A stretch of DNA of 64,000 bases from Bradyrhizobium sp. WSM471 (GTDB lineage Bacteria > Pseudomonadota > Alphaproteobacteria > Rhizobiales > Xanthobacteraceae), in contig NZ_CM001442.1 of assembly GCF_000244915.1 (NCBI RefSeq), positions 4,154,001 to 4,218,000 of the forward strand, written 5' to 3'. Numbering within the stretch: position 1 is the stretch's first letter; the number at the start of each line of letters is the position of its first letter. The notes beneath the pieces are model-generated. The model was not told the DNA's origin. It did no database searches and saw only the letters and a program-made list of their open reading frames with translations. The translations under genes and the position numbers were made by a program. Below are positions 8,764-17,144 of the stretch, piece after piece.

Positions 8764-8949
8764 CTATTGGTTGCTCTGCCAGATCAGCACCAGCCCGAAG
8801 CCGGCCATGGCTGCGCCATAGCCGGCCCATTGCAACTGGTTGACCATGAAGCTCGATCGCGGCCACGCAACGGTGCCCGTGCCCTGTCCGATCCAGAGCA
8901 GCCCGACGGCAAGGGCAAACAGGCCTGCGATCAGCAGAAATCTGCGCAT
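8764..8949 (-). CDS. Small two-helix membrane protein
   Basis: 61 aa with two hydrophobic segments: FLLIAGLFALAVGLLWIGQG near the N-terminus and YGAAMAGFGLVLIW near the C-terminus, separated by a short polar stretch. Function unknown. It is placed directly ahead of the SDR gene on the same strand, so the two likely form an operon. The start at 8949 (MRRF) follows a GGAGG-like stretch (minus strand of CCTCC at 8955-8959). Confidence 0.7.
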   Translation of the reverse strand: MRRFLLIAGLFALAVGLLWIGQGTGTVAWPRSSFMVNQLQWAGYGAAMAGFGLVLIWQSNQ

Positions 8950-9174
8950 GCATTCCTCCCCATCGGTCTGATTCTGTCATAGCCGGACCAATCGATGCCG
9001 CGGCCACGAAAACTTGGCGAGAGACTAGCCGCAGCCGTGGCTGGGATACAATGCCTGCTGATGCAGGCCGCAGGGCGGATGCATGTCCAGACGCAAGATC
9101 GCGGGAAAGCCAGGTTTGGAGATGCCTACCCAAAGCTGAAAAGCGGGCATCAGCCGCTGAAGCACCGCACAACG
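8950..9174. other. Intergenic region, no gene seen
   Basis: Between the small membrane gene and the terminator of the second barrel gene. Short open frames exist on both strands but none has a ribosome site and convincing composition together. It should contain the promoter of the membrane protein/SDR pair. Confidence 0.4.
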
Positions 9175-9202
9175 AAAAAGCCCCGGACGATGCCGGGGCT
9201 TT
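9175..9202 (-). terminator. Rho-independent terminator of the second barrel gene
   Basis: On the minus strand GCCCCGG and CCGGGGC arms (within 9180-9199) are followed by TTTTT (9179-9175). The hairpin core with its loop matches the terminator at 7917-7940 exactly. Confidence 0.92.
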
Positions 9203-9224
9203 GACGTCTGAACTTGCGTTCGGA

Positions 9225-10010
9225 TCAGTACTTCGCGACGACCGGACCGGTCCAGTTGAAGCGGTAGACCAGCGAGGTGGAGATCGTCTGGTTCCAGCTG
9301 TTGGCGCGGATGCTGTTGATGCCGGTCGGCAGGTTGGTGGCGTCGGAGATTTCGTCCCGGGTCTTCGCACCGTAGAAGGCCGAACGATACTCGGTCTTCA
9401 TGAACCAGCCGGGTGACTGGATGCCGAAGATGTTCAGGTTGTTCTCGACACCGCCGCCGATGAACCAGCCGTTGCGGTTATAGCCGTTGAGATGCACGCC
9501 AGAAGCAACGCCGCCCAGGGTCGTGAAGTTCGTGCTGCCGAAATGGGCGCCCGAGTAACCGCCGTTGACATAGGAGAGAACATTCGGGGCAACCAGCCAG
9601 CCGAGGCGCACACCGGCGGCCCAGGAGTCTTCCAGCTTCTGCTTGCCGGTGTAGCCCAGGATCGGATCCTGAACGGTGCCGCTGATGCTGCCGAACTGGC
9701 CATCGGCGAACACGCCGGCAACCCAGGTGCCGCTGAACTGCCAGTCGTAGCCGAGACCAACGGTGCCGAACCAGCCCGAAGCACCCTGGCGCTGTGCAAT
9801 CGTCAGGGGCAGGCCCGTCGGGGTCGAAAGGATGGTCTGGTCAGAGGCCGAGATGCCGCCGCCGGCGCCGCCGAAGAGGTAGAAGCCGGTCCAGCTGGCG
9901 ACGGGAGCTGCCATCGGGGCCTTCACGTAGGGACGGGCGCCAAGGTCAGCGGCCGAGGCCGAACCGGTCATCGCGGCAACCGCGGTCAGTGCGAGCAAAA
10001 TCTTCTTCAT
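9225..10010 (-). CDS. Outer membrane beta-barrel protein, Omp25/Omp31 type
   Basis: 261 aa. ATG at 10010 gives a signal peptide (MKKILLALTAVAAMTGSASA) followed by ADLGARPYVKAP, as in the paralogues at 7092 and 17145. The barrel region has repeated aromatic/Gly strands (WTGFYLFGGAGGGI, GLGYDWQFSGTWVAGVF) and ends WTGPVVAKY, with a terminal Tyr. A longer open frame upstream to 10277 has no signal peptide logic and is rejected as the start. Probably a surface-exposed porin-like protein; no pore evidence is visible from sequence. Monocistronic with its own terminator. Confidence 0.92.
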   Translation of the reverse strand: MKKILLALTAVAAMTGSASAADLGARPYVKAPMAAPVASWTGFYLFGGAGGGISASDQTILSTPTGLPLTIAQRQGASGWFGTVGLGYDWQFSGTWVAGVFADGQFGSISGTVQDPILGYTGKQKLEDSWAAGVRLGWLVAPNVLSYVNGGYSGAHFGSTNFTTLGGVASGVHLNGYNRNGWFIGGGVENNLNIFGIQSPGWFMKTEYRSAFYGAKTRDEISDATNLPTGINSIRANSWNQTISTSLVYRFNWTGPVVAKY

Positions 10011-10421
10011 CTTAAAATCCCCAAGCTTTGGTCTGTCTGGCAGGCGCGAGCGCACTGAAGTCCGTGTGATCTGATGTTCCGGACTATACCTGCTTCTCTC
10101 CGAAATGCTGTTGCAGAGCAGGCACAGTCGCCGGGAAACGCCGCACGGCGGGGATTCTGAGCGTCGTTGTCGAAATATACAATATGCCTGCATTATCAAT
10201 GCGTTATTTAGAATTTTGCGATCTGTGTTTTGGTAACTTCTCGTTAGCAAATCCGGCTTTGTCCGATATGGAGGCAATCCTGCATCAGCCTGGCTGGGTG
10301 AGTCGTTGGCCGAGTCGCGATGCGACGAGGCCGGAATCAGCGAAGTCGAGGCCGACCGTTGGCCGGGTGGTCGGGCAAGATCGGCGGGCAGGATCGGCGG
10401 GGAAAGAGCGGTTGTCGTCCC
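10011..10421. other. Upstream region of the barrel gene, AT-rich patch
   Basis: A gap of about 410 bp. An AT-rich stretch lies at about 10170-10255, unlike its GC-rich surroundings, and probably carries promoter elements of the barrel gene. A long open frame across this gap and parE on the plus strand is an antisense shadow. No convincing gene. Confidence 0.4.
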
Positions 10422-10457
10422 AAAAACAAGAGAGCCCCGGGCTTCATGCCGGGGCTC
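10422..10457 (-). terminator. Rho-independent terminator of parE
   Basis: GAGCCCCGG (10432-10440) and CCGGGGCTC (10449-10457) form a perfect 9-bp stem with an 8-nt loop. On the minus strand it is followed by a T-rich tail (10431-10422). It lies 32 bp beyond the parE stop. Confidence 0.9.
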
Positions 10458-10489
10458 AGGATGGGATACGACCGGGCAGCGCCTGCGGA

Positions 10490-12532
10490 TCAGACGTCCA
10501 GCAAATCGTCATTGGCGAATTCGGCCTTGTCCGAGATGAACGCGAAGCGCGCTTCGGCCTTGGTGCCCATCAGGCGCTCCACCGAATCCGCCGTGGTGTC
10601 GCGGTCGTCGGCGAGCAGAACCACTTTCAGCATGGTCCGCTTTGCCGGATCCATGGTGGTTTCCTTGAGCTGCGCCGGCATCATTTCGCCGAGGCCTTTG
10701 AAGCGATTGACCTCGACCTTGGCGTTGGCGTTGAACTCGCTCTTGATCAGCGCTGCCTTGTGCGCGTCATCGCGGGCGTAGACCGACTTCGTGCCGTTGG
10801 TCAGCTTGTAGAGCGGCGGCACGGCGAGGAAAAGGTGGCCTTCGTCGATCAGCCGCGGCATCTGCCGGTAGAAGAAGGTGATCAGCAGCGAAGCGATGTG
10901 GGCACCGTCGACATCGGCGTCGGTCATGATGATGATGCGCTGATAGCGCAGATCCTCCTCGCGATACTGCGCGAGCATGCCGCAGCCGATCGCCTGCACG
11001 AGGTCGGCGAGCTGCGTGTTCGCCGTCAGCTTGTCCTTGCCGGCGGACGCGACGTTGAGGATCTTGCCGCGCAGCGGCAGCACGGCCTGGGTCTTGCGGT
11101 CACGCGCCTGCTTGGCGCTGCCGCCGGCCGAGTCTCCCTCGACGATGAAGAGTTCCGAGCCGTCCAGGCCGGCATCGCTGCAATCGGCGAGCTTCCCGGG
11201 CAGGCGCAGCTTCTTGCCGGCCGTCTTGCGCGCGGTCTCCTTCTCTTGCCGGCGGCGCAGCCGCTCCTCGGCGCGGTCGATCACGAAGTCGAGCAGCCTG
11301 TTGGCCTGGTTCGGATTGCCCGACAGCCAATGGTCGAACGGGTCCTTCATCGCCTGTTCGACGATGCGCTGCGCTTCGGCGGTGGCGAGACGGTCCTTGG
11401 TCTGGCCCTGGAATTCAGGTTCGCGCACGAACACCGAGAGCATCACGGCTGCACCCACCATCACGTCTTCAGACGTAATGGACGACGCGCGCTTGCCTTG
11501 GCCGACGCGCTCGGCGTGATCCTTCAGACCGCGCAACAGCGCGCTGCGCAGGCCGGATTCGTGCGTGCCGCCGTCGGGCGTCGGCACGGTGTTGGTGTAG
11601 GAAGACAGGAAGCCGTCGGCATCCGCGGTCCAGGCAACGGCCCATTCGCAGGCGCCATGCGCGCCGTTGCGGCCCGACTTGCCGGAGAAGATGTCGGGAT
11701 GCACCAGCGTGTCGGCATGGATCGCGGCCGCCAGATAATCCTTGAGGCCGCCAGGAAAGTGGAACGTGGCCTCCGCCGGCACGTCGTCGACGCCCTTGAG
11801 CAGTTCGGGCGCGCAATTCCAGCGGATCTCGACACCACCGAACAGATACGCCTTCGAACGCGTCATCTTGAACAGGCGCTGCGGCTTGAACGCGGCCTTG
11901 GCACCGAAGATGTCGGTGTCCGGCTTGAAGCGCACGCGGGTTCCGCGGCGGTTGTTGATCTTGCCGAGATCCTCGAGCTTGCCCTTCGGGTGCCCGCGCT
12001 CGAACGTCATGCGGTAGAGTTTCTGGCTACGCGCGACCTCGACCTCGAGCAGCGAGGAGAGGGCGTTCACCACGGATATGCCGACGCCGTGCAGGCCGCC
12101 CGAGGTCTCGTAGACCTTGGAATCGAACTTGCCGCCCGAGTGCAGTGTGCACATGATGACTTCGAGCGCCGACTTCTTCGGGAATTTTGGATGCGGATCG
12201 ATCGGGATGCCGCGGCCGTTGTCTGTGACGGTCAAAAAGCCGTCCGCGCTCAACTCGACTCCGATGAAGGTCGCATGCCCCGCCAGCGCCTCGTCCATCG
12301 AGTTGTCGATGACCTCGGCGAAGAGGTGATGCAGCGCCTTCTCGTCGGTGCCGCCGATATACATGCCGGGCCGGCGGCGCACCGGTTCCAGACCTTCGAG
12401 CACCTCGATGTCGGCTGCGGTGTAGTCGGCCTCGGCGCCGCCCGCGCGCGGGGCTGCCTTGCCGGGACGAGGCTTCGGCTCATCGCCGCCGAAAAAATCG
12501 TCTTTTGCTTTGGGTTTCAACTGCTTGGACAT
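10490..12532 (-). CDS. parE: DNA topoisomerase IV subunit B
   Basis: 680 aa type IIA topoisomerase ATPase subunit, which works with ParC to decatenate daughter chromosomes. Visible: PGMYIGG and EVIDNSMDEA of the GHKL ATP-binding domain, DNGRGIP, TLHSGGKFD and SGGLHGVGISVVNAL. The TOPRIM signatures are LFIVEGDSAGGSA (with RDRKTQAVLPLRGKILNV) and MTDADVDGAHI. The C-terminus has NRFKGLGEMMPAQL. The DRKTQAVLPLRGKILN stretch and length fit ParE better than GyrB, which in this group is longer. An N-terminal tail rich in Lys and Pro (1-35) precedes the core. Monocistronic, with a terminator at its 3' end. Confidence 0.93.
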   Translation of the reverse strand: MSKQLKPKAKDDFFGGDEPKPRPGKAAPRAGGAEADYTAADIEVLEGLEPVRRRPGMYIGGTDEKALHHLFAEVIDNSMDEALAGHATFIGVELSADGFLTVTDNGRGIPIDPHPKFPKKSALEVIMCTLHSGGKFDSKVYETSGGLHGVGISVVNALSSLLEVEVARSQKLYRMTFERGHPKGKLEDLGKINNRRGTRVRFKPDTDIFGAKAAFKPQRLFKMTRSKAYLFGGVEIRWNCAPELLKGVDDVPAEATFHFPGGLKDYLAAAIHADTLVHPDIFSGKSGRNGAHGACEWAVAWTADADGFLSSYTNTVPTPDGGTHESGLRSALLRGLKDHAERVGQGKRASSITSEDVMVGAAVMLSVFVREPEFQGQTKDRLATAEAQRIVEQAMKDPFDHWLSGNPNQANRLLDFVIDRAEERLRRRQEKETARKTAGKKLRLPGKLADCSDAGLDGSELFIVEGDSAGGSAKQARDRKTQAVLPLRGKILNVASAGKDKLTANTQLADLVQAIGCGMLAQYREEDLRYQRIIIMTDADVDGAHIASLLITFFYRQMPRLIDEGHLFLAVPPLYKLTNGTKSVYARDDAHKAALIKSEFNANAKVEVNRFKGLGEMMPAQLKETTMDPAKRTMLKVVLLADDRDTTADSVERLMGTKAEARFAFISDKAEFANDDLLDV

Positions 12533-12695
12533 ATATCTTTATGCGTTTTGAGGGCCGCATGAGCGGCGAATCGGTTGGCGCGACTATGCCACTTCTGACT
12601 TGGAAAGGTTATCGCAGGGCGGGCCGGGCGGTGTGGTTGGGAGCCAATCCCGGCGATTTTACGCCGCAGCCCTATCAAATCCCGGCAATTTGACG

Positions 12696-12718
12696 GTCCG
12701 GTCCAGCCTGGACCGGAC
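12696..12718. repeat. Perfect inverted repeat upstream of the DedA gene
   Basis: Ten-base arms GTCCGGTCCA and TGGACCGGAC around GCC lie between the divergent parE and dedA-like genes, followed on the plus strand by CTTTGTG. With so weak a T tract it is as likely an operator or RNA hairpin as a terminator. Confidence 0.5.
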
Positions 12719-12806
12719 TTTGTGACTTGATGTCACACAAGTCCTTGGCTTACCAGTCCTTTTCATCGAGCAGCACCTTCGGGCAGGGCGGAAAGGCTAT
12801 TTTTGA

Positions 12807-13337
12807 ATGGAGCAGTTTGCGCACGGGCTCGCTGATTTCGTGCGCGCTCACCAGACATGGGCAGCTCCCATCGTGTTCATGCTCGCCTTCGGGGAGTCGC
12901 TTGCCTTCATCTCGCTGCTGATCCCGGCTTGGGGCGCGTTGGTTGCGATCGGCGCGCTGATCGGCGCGAGTGGCATCAGCTTCTATCCGGTCTGGATCGC
13001 CGGCGGCATCGGCGCGGCGCTGGGCGACTGGGTCTCGTATTGGTTCGGCTATCGCTACAAGGAGAAGGTCGCCCAGATGTGGCCGCTCTCGCGCTATCCG
13101 GAACTCCTGCCCAGGGGTGAGGCTTTCGTGCGCAGCTGGGGCGTGCCGAGCATCTTCATCGGCCGCTTCTTCGGCCCCTTGCGTGCCTCCGTGCCGCTTG
13201 CGGCCGGCATTTTCGAGATGCCCTATTGGAGCTTCCAGGCGGCCAATTTCGTCTCGGCGCTGATCTGGTCGGCGGCGCTGCTGCTGTTCGGGGACGTGAT
13301 CGCGAAGATCATGGAATGGATCTGGCGGGTGGTGTGA
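12807..13337 (+). CDS. DedA-family membrane protein
   Basis: 176 aa integral membrane protein of the DedA (SNARE-associated/VTT) family, which supports envelope homeostasis and undecaprenyl phosphate or lipid flipping in related bacteria. Family features are the early acidic residue in FGESLAFISLLIPAWG, then GDWVSYWFGYRYK, and the conserved FIGRFFGPLRASVPLAAG motif with its essential-type Arg residues. About four to five hydrophobic segments. Slightly short compared with the usual 200 aa. Which lipid is handled cannot be told. Single gene, divergent from parE. Confidence 0.88.
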   Translation: MEQFAHGLADFVRAHQTWAAPIVFMLAFGESLAFISLLIPAWGALVAIGALIGASGISFYPVWIAGGIGAALGDWVSYWFGYRYKEKVAQMWPLSRYPELLPRGEAFVRSWGVPSIFIGRFFGPLRASVPLAAGIFEMPYWSFQAANFVSALIWSAALLLFGDVIAKIMEWIWRVV

Positions 13338-13560
13338 CGTCCGAACCTTGACGCGAACCGCAACTGGCCCTATAGCCCCGCGCCATGATCAACGCCGCGA
13401 CCATTTTGTTCGCCCGTCGCCGCCGCCGCAGCTTTGCGGTTTGGGCGGTCGATCGCGTTTGAGATCATCGTCTTTGCCGCTGGATCCGATCCGCGGCATT
13501 CTCTCTCCTGTCAGTGCGATCTGATCCGGCGGCCACCAAGGAGGCCAGCAGGAGACTACG

Positions 13561-14229
13561 ATGTACACGCCACCCTTTTTCAAGCAGGACCGCGCCGCGA
13601 GCCTGAAATTCGCCGACACGCGCGGCTTCGGCACCATGTGCGCCTTCGACGGCCACAAGCCGGTCGCCTCGCCGCTGCCGTTCTATCTGACCTATGCCGC
13701 GGACGGCACGCCGCAGGCTGCCTTTCATGTCGCCCGTCACAATCCGCTGCTAAAGCTTGCGGACGGGACGACCTCCTGGCTGCTCGCGGTCAACGGTCCC
13801 GATGCCTACGTGTCGCCGGACTGGTACGTCTCGCCGGATCAGGTGCCGACCTGGCTGTACCAGTCGGTCCATCTGACCGGGCCGGTGCGGTTGTTGTCGG
13901 ATGGTGAACTGGCCGAGCAAATCGATACGCTCAGCGACAAGTTCGAGAGCTGGCTGTTGCCGAAGAAGCCGTGGACGTCGGCCAAGATGACGGCCGGGCG
14001 GCTCGAGGCGCTGAAGAAGGCGATCGTGGGTCTGGTCATGACGGTTGAGGAGGTCGAAGCCAGCTTCAAGCTCAACCAGCACAAGTCCGACGCCGACTAT
14101 ACGGCGATCGCCAATGCGCTTGGCGCGCAAGCCCATGCCGACGCCAGGGAGATCGCGCAACTGATGCAGGACGTAAGGCCGGAGGCCTTCGCATCCGAAA
14201 CCAACATGCTCGAAAGGAACGCGCCATGA
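13561..14229 (+). CDS. PaiB-family FMN-binding protein
   Basis: 222 aa beginning MYTPPFF, the near-invariant start of the PaiB (FMN-binding negative regulator) family. It contains [15 protein letters not shown], the [10 protein letters not shown] stretch typical for flavin/heme-binding split-barrel proteins, and [11 protein letters not shown]. Family members bind FMN or heme; a transcriptional role was shown only for the Bacillus protein, so the regulatory name is weak here. A ribosome site (CAGGAG) lies about 8 nt upstream. Its TGA overlaps the next ATG (ATGA, 14226-14229), so it is translationally coupled to the type 2 argC gene. Confidence 0.87.
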   Translation: MYTPPFFKQDRAASLKFADTRGFGTMCAFDGHKPVASPLPFYLTYAADGTPQAAFHVARHNPLLKLADGTTSWLLAVNGPDAYVSPDWYVSPDQVPTWLYQSVHLTGPVRLLSDGELAEQIDTLSDKFESWLLPKKPWTSAKMTAGRLEALKKAIVGLVMTVEEVEASFKLNQHKSDADYTAIANALGAQAHADAREIAQLMQDVRPEAFASETNMLERNAP

Positions 14230-15224
14230 CCTTTTCTGAAGCCAGCCTCGTTGACACCAAAAATGCCCCGAAGACGGGCGCTGCGACAAAGCCCGCCACG
14301 GTCTTCGTCGACGGCGGCTCCGGCACCACCGGGCTCGGCATCAACGAGCGGCTGAAGCTGCAGAGCGACGTGGTCGTGAAGACGATTGCCGACGACAAGC
14401 GCAAGGATCCCGCAGCCAAGAAGGCGCTGATGGAGGAGGTTGATCTCGTCATCCTCTGCCTGCCGGACGATGCTGCCAGGGAAACGGTTGCGCTCATCGA
14501 CAGCATGGGGCCGTCGGGCCCGAAGGTGCTGGATGCCTCGACCGCGTACCGGGTCGCGCCCGACTGGGCCTATGGCTTTCCGGAACTGACGCCGGATCAG
14601 GCCGGCAAGATCAAGGCTGCGAAGAAGGTCTCCAATCCCGGCTGCTATCCGACCGGCGCGATCGCGCTGCTGCGACCGATCGTCGATGCCGGCCTGCTGC
14701 CGGCGGACTATCCCGTCACCGTCAATGCGGTGAGCGGCCATTCCGGCGGCGGCAAGTCCATGATCGCGAGTTTCGAAGACGGCAGCGCGCCGTCCTTCGA
14801 ACTCTACGGCCTCGGCTTCGAGCACAAGCATCTGCCGGAGATGCAGCTCTATTCGAACCTGGCGCGGCGGCCGATCTTCATCCCGTCGGTCGGCAACTAC
14901 CGGCAGGGCATGCTGGTGTCGGTGCCGCTCCAGCTAGACTCGCTGCCCGGCAAGCCCAGCGGCGCCGATCTCCAGGCGGCGCTGGCAAAGCGTTACGCCG
15001 GCTCGAAATACGTCTCGGCGATGCCGTTGCAGAACGAGGCGACCAAGGGCGGCAAGCTCGAGCCGGAAGCGCTCAACGAAACCAACATGCTCGAGCTCTA
15101 CGTCTTCGCCAGCGACAAATACCACCAAGCGGTGCTGGTCGCCCGGCTCGACAATCTCGGCAAGGGCGCGTCCGGCGCGGCCGTGCAGAACATGCGGCTG
15201 ATGCTGGGCCTTGCCGACGAGTAG
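14226..15224 (+). CDS. argC: N-acetyl-gamma-glutamyl-phosphate reductase, type 2
   Basis: 332 aa. NADP-binding GGSGTTG at 30-36, active-site Cys140 in [10 protein letters not shown], and the [10 protein letters not shown] loop. The compact length and these signatures are those of the AGPR type 2 subfamily. It catalyses NADPH-dependent reduction of N-acetylglutamyl phosphate in arginine biosynthesis. Overlaps the PaiB gene by 4 bp. A second, type 1 argC follows 90 bp downstream, which is unusual. The first 23 residues are a non-conserved extension, and an internal start is possible. Confidence 0.88.
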   Translation: MTFSEASLVDTKNAPKTGAATKPATVFVDGGSGTTGLGINERLKLQSDVVVKTIADDKRKDPAAKKALMEEVDLVILCLPDDAARETVALIDSMGPSGPKVLDASTAYRVAPDWAYGFPELTPDQAGKIKAAKKVSNPGCYPTGAIALLRPIVDAGLLPADYPVTVNAVSGHSGGGKSMIASFEDGSAPSFELYGLGFEHKHLPEMQLYSNLARRPIFIPSVGNYRQGMLVSVPLQLDSLPGKPSGADLQAALAKRYAGSKYVSAMPLQNEATKGGKLEPEALNETNMLELYVFASDKYHQAVLVARLDNLGKGASGAAVQNMRLMLGLADE

Positions 15225-15317
15225 CCGATAAGCGTTGCCCGCGAGACCAGTCACGAAGCGACGCTGCAACTTTCTACTCCGGCAAGACGATCCAGCGACG
15301 CCTGAAAGGAACGTGTG

Positions 15318-16364
15318 ATGAGTTCGAAGAAAATCGGCATTCTCGGCGCCTCCGGCTACACCGGCGCGGATGCGGTGCGTCTGCTGGCGCGGCATCCGAA
15401 TGCGGAAATCACGGCACTCACCGCCAACACCCACGCCGGCAAGGCCATGAGCGAGGTGTTTCCGCATTTCTTCATGCTGGATTTGCCCCAACTCGTGGAA
15501 TGGGAAAAGGTCGACTGGACCAAGCTCGACGCGGTGTTCTGCGGGCTGCCGCACGGCACCACGCAGCAGATCATCGCGGCCGTGCTGAAGGCCAACCCGA
15601 AGATCAAGGTCCTCGACATGTCCGCCGATTTCCGGCTGCGCGACAAGGAAACCTACGCCCATTGGTACGGCCACGAACATCAGGCGCTCGAGCTGCAGGG
15701 CGAAGCCGTCTACGGCCTGACCGAATTCTATCGGGAGAAGATTACCGCAGCGCGGCTGGTCGCCTGTCCCGGCTGCTATCCCACGGCAGCGCTGTTGGCG
15801 CTGGTGCCGCTGGCGAAAGCAAAACTGATCGACGTCGATGACATCGTGATCGACGCCAAATCAGGCGTCACGGGCGCCGGACGCGGCCTGAAGCAGAACA
15901 CGCTGTTCAGCGAGGCGGGCGAGGGGATTTCGCCGTATTCGGTCGGCACGCACCGGCATGCGCCGGAGATCGAACAAGAGATCGGCGTCGCGGCGGGCGC
16001 GAGCGTGACCGTCAATTTCACGCCGCATCTCATACCGATGTCGCGGGGCGAACTCTGCACGTCCTACGTCAAGCTCGACGGCGCGACGCCGGACGACTTG
16101 CGGGCCGCCCTCGAGCAAGCCTACGCAAACGAGCCCTTCGTGCATGTCGTCAAGAAGGGCGTGCTGCCGCAGACCCAGAACGTACGCGGCTCGAACTATG
16201 TCCAGATCGGTGTCATCGCCGACCGGATCAAGAACCGCGCCATCGTGATTTCGGTGCTCGACAATCTGGTGAAGGGCTCGGCCGGTCAGGCAATCCAGAA
16301 CATGAACCTGATGTTCGGATTTCCCGAGACCGCTGGATTGGAGCAGATCGCGCTGTTTCCCTGA
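15318..16364 (+). CDS. argC: N-acetyl-gamma-glutamyl-phosphate reductase, type 1
   Basis: 348 aa from ATG 15318 (GTG 15315 is directly in front and in frame). GASGYTG at 10-16 binds NADP. Cys153 in VACPGCYPTAALLAL is the nucleophile, and GTHRHAPEIEQE carries the conserved His. It performs the same step of arginine biosynthesis as the neighbouring type 2 enzyme. The two differ clearly in length and motifs, so they are not a recent tandem duplication. The ribosome site AAAGGA lies about 8 nt upstream. Probably in one transcript with the upstream PaiB/argC pair and the methyltransferase. Confidence 0.92.
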   Translation: MSSKKIGILGASGYTGADAVRLLARHPNAEITALTANTHAGKAMSEVFPHFFMLDLPQLVEWEKVDWTKLDAVFCGLPHGTTQQIIAAVLKANPKIKVLDMSADFRLRDKETYAHWYGHEHQALELQGEAVYGLTEFYREKITAARLVACPGCYPTAALLALVPLAKAKLIDVDDIVIDAKSGVTGAGRGLKQNTLFSEAGEGISPYSVGTHRHAPEIEQEIGVAAGASVTVNFTPHLIPMSRGELCTSYVKLDGATPDDLRAALEQAYANEPFVHVVKKGVLPQTQNVRGSNYVQIGVIADRIKNRAIVISVLDNLVKGSAGQAIQNMNLMFGFPETAGLEQIALFP

Positions 16365-16369
16365 TCGGA

Positions 16370-16966
16370 GTGGTCGCCGTGGACGAAGGGACTCTGCAAT
16401 TCTATCGGAGCAACGCCCGGTCCTATGCGGACTGGGCGAAGGCGCCCTCGACGCGGCTGCGCGGCTTTCTCGCTCTGCTGCCGTCCGGCGGCTCGATCCT
16501 CGAGCTCGGCTGTGGCGCCGGCAATCATTCGGCGGTGATGCTGGCCGAGGGTTTTTCGGTGCGCGCCACCGACGGCTCGCCTGAAATGGCCGAGATCGCG
16601 TCGCAGCGGCTCGGTCATGCCGTCGAGGCGATGCGGTTCGACCAGCTTGACGCGCACGAGGCCTATGACGGCGTCTGGGCCAGCGCCTGTCTCCTGCACG
16701 TACCGCGCGACGAGCTCGCCGGCATCCTGGCGCGGATTCATCGCGCGCTCAGGCCGTCAGGCGTGTTCTATGCCAGCTACAAGATGGGCGAGGGCGACGG
16801 CCGGGACAGCCTCGGGCGTTACTACAATTATGCGTCGCCAGAATGGCTCGAGGCGACCTACGCCAGCGCGGGTCCATGGATCACGCTGTCGTCGGACAGG
16901 AACGTGATCCGGAGCTTTGACGAGACGCCGGCGAACATGCTGCATCTCGTCGTTCGCAAGGCCTGA
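16370..16966 (+). CDS. Class I SAM-dependent methyltransferase
   Basis: 198 aa with the Rossmann-type methyltransferase fold. Motif I is ILELGCGAGNHS (about 44-55), the acidic residue after strand 2 is in ATDGSPEM, and LLHVPRDEL and ALRPSGVFYAS follow. The substrate is unknown; small size and an open C-terminus fit a UbiE/Tam-like small-molecule methylase. It starts only 5 bp after the argC stop, so it belongs to the same transcript. A GTG start is used, either 16370 or 16379. A 20-bp near-duplicate of its stop region follows (see repeat). Confidence 0.82.
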   Translation: MVAVDEGTLQFYRSNARSYADWAKAPSTRLRGFLALLPSGGSILELGCGAGNHSAVMLAEGFSVRATDGSPEMAEIASQRLGHAVEAMRFDQLDAHEAYDGVWASACLLHVPRDELAGILARIHRALRPSGVFYASYKMGEGDGRDSLGRYYNYASPEWLEATYASAGPWITLSSDRNVIRSFDETPANMLHLVVRKA

Positions 16967-16998
16967 TCTAAAACGACGAGGCCTGATCTCAAACCACC
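16959..16998. repeat. Imperfect 20-bp tandem repeat over the methyltransferase stop
   Basis: Two consecutive 20-bp units (16959-16978 and 16979-16998), both starting AGGCCTGATCT, match at about 17 of 20 positions. The first contains the methyltransferase stop codon. The second merges into the 54-bp direct repeat. Confidence 0.6.
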
Positions 16999-17042
16999 TT
17001 GAAGATTGCGACGGCCAGCACGGCCAGTGCGATGAAGCCAAC
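16989..17042 (-). pseudogene. Copied 3' end of the MAPEG gene (direct repeat A)
   Basis: These 54 bp match 18095-18148 at 50 of 54 positions. On the minus strand they encode AVGFIALAVLAVAIFKVV and a stop, almost the same end as the intact MAPEG protein (TVGFIAQAVLAVAIFKVV). No start codon lies in this frame: a TGA comes shortly upstream. It is a gene fragment, not a gene. Together with the intact copy it brackets the barrel gene 17145-17912. Confidence 0.7.
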
Positions 17043-17144
17043 CGCCGCGGTCGACCGTGGATGTCCGTGGCCTTGGCCTCACCGAAGCGGCTTCGGCCGC
17101 GCAGGCGCGACCTGCCCGGGCATGACGGCTGCGAGGGCGCCTTC

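Noticed and set aside
10184..12562. A 792-codon open frame on the plus strand across parE
   Set aside because: It is antisense to parE, which has complete topoisomerase motifs. The product is low-complexity, rich in Arg, His and Leu, and starts in a non-coding gap.
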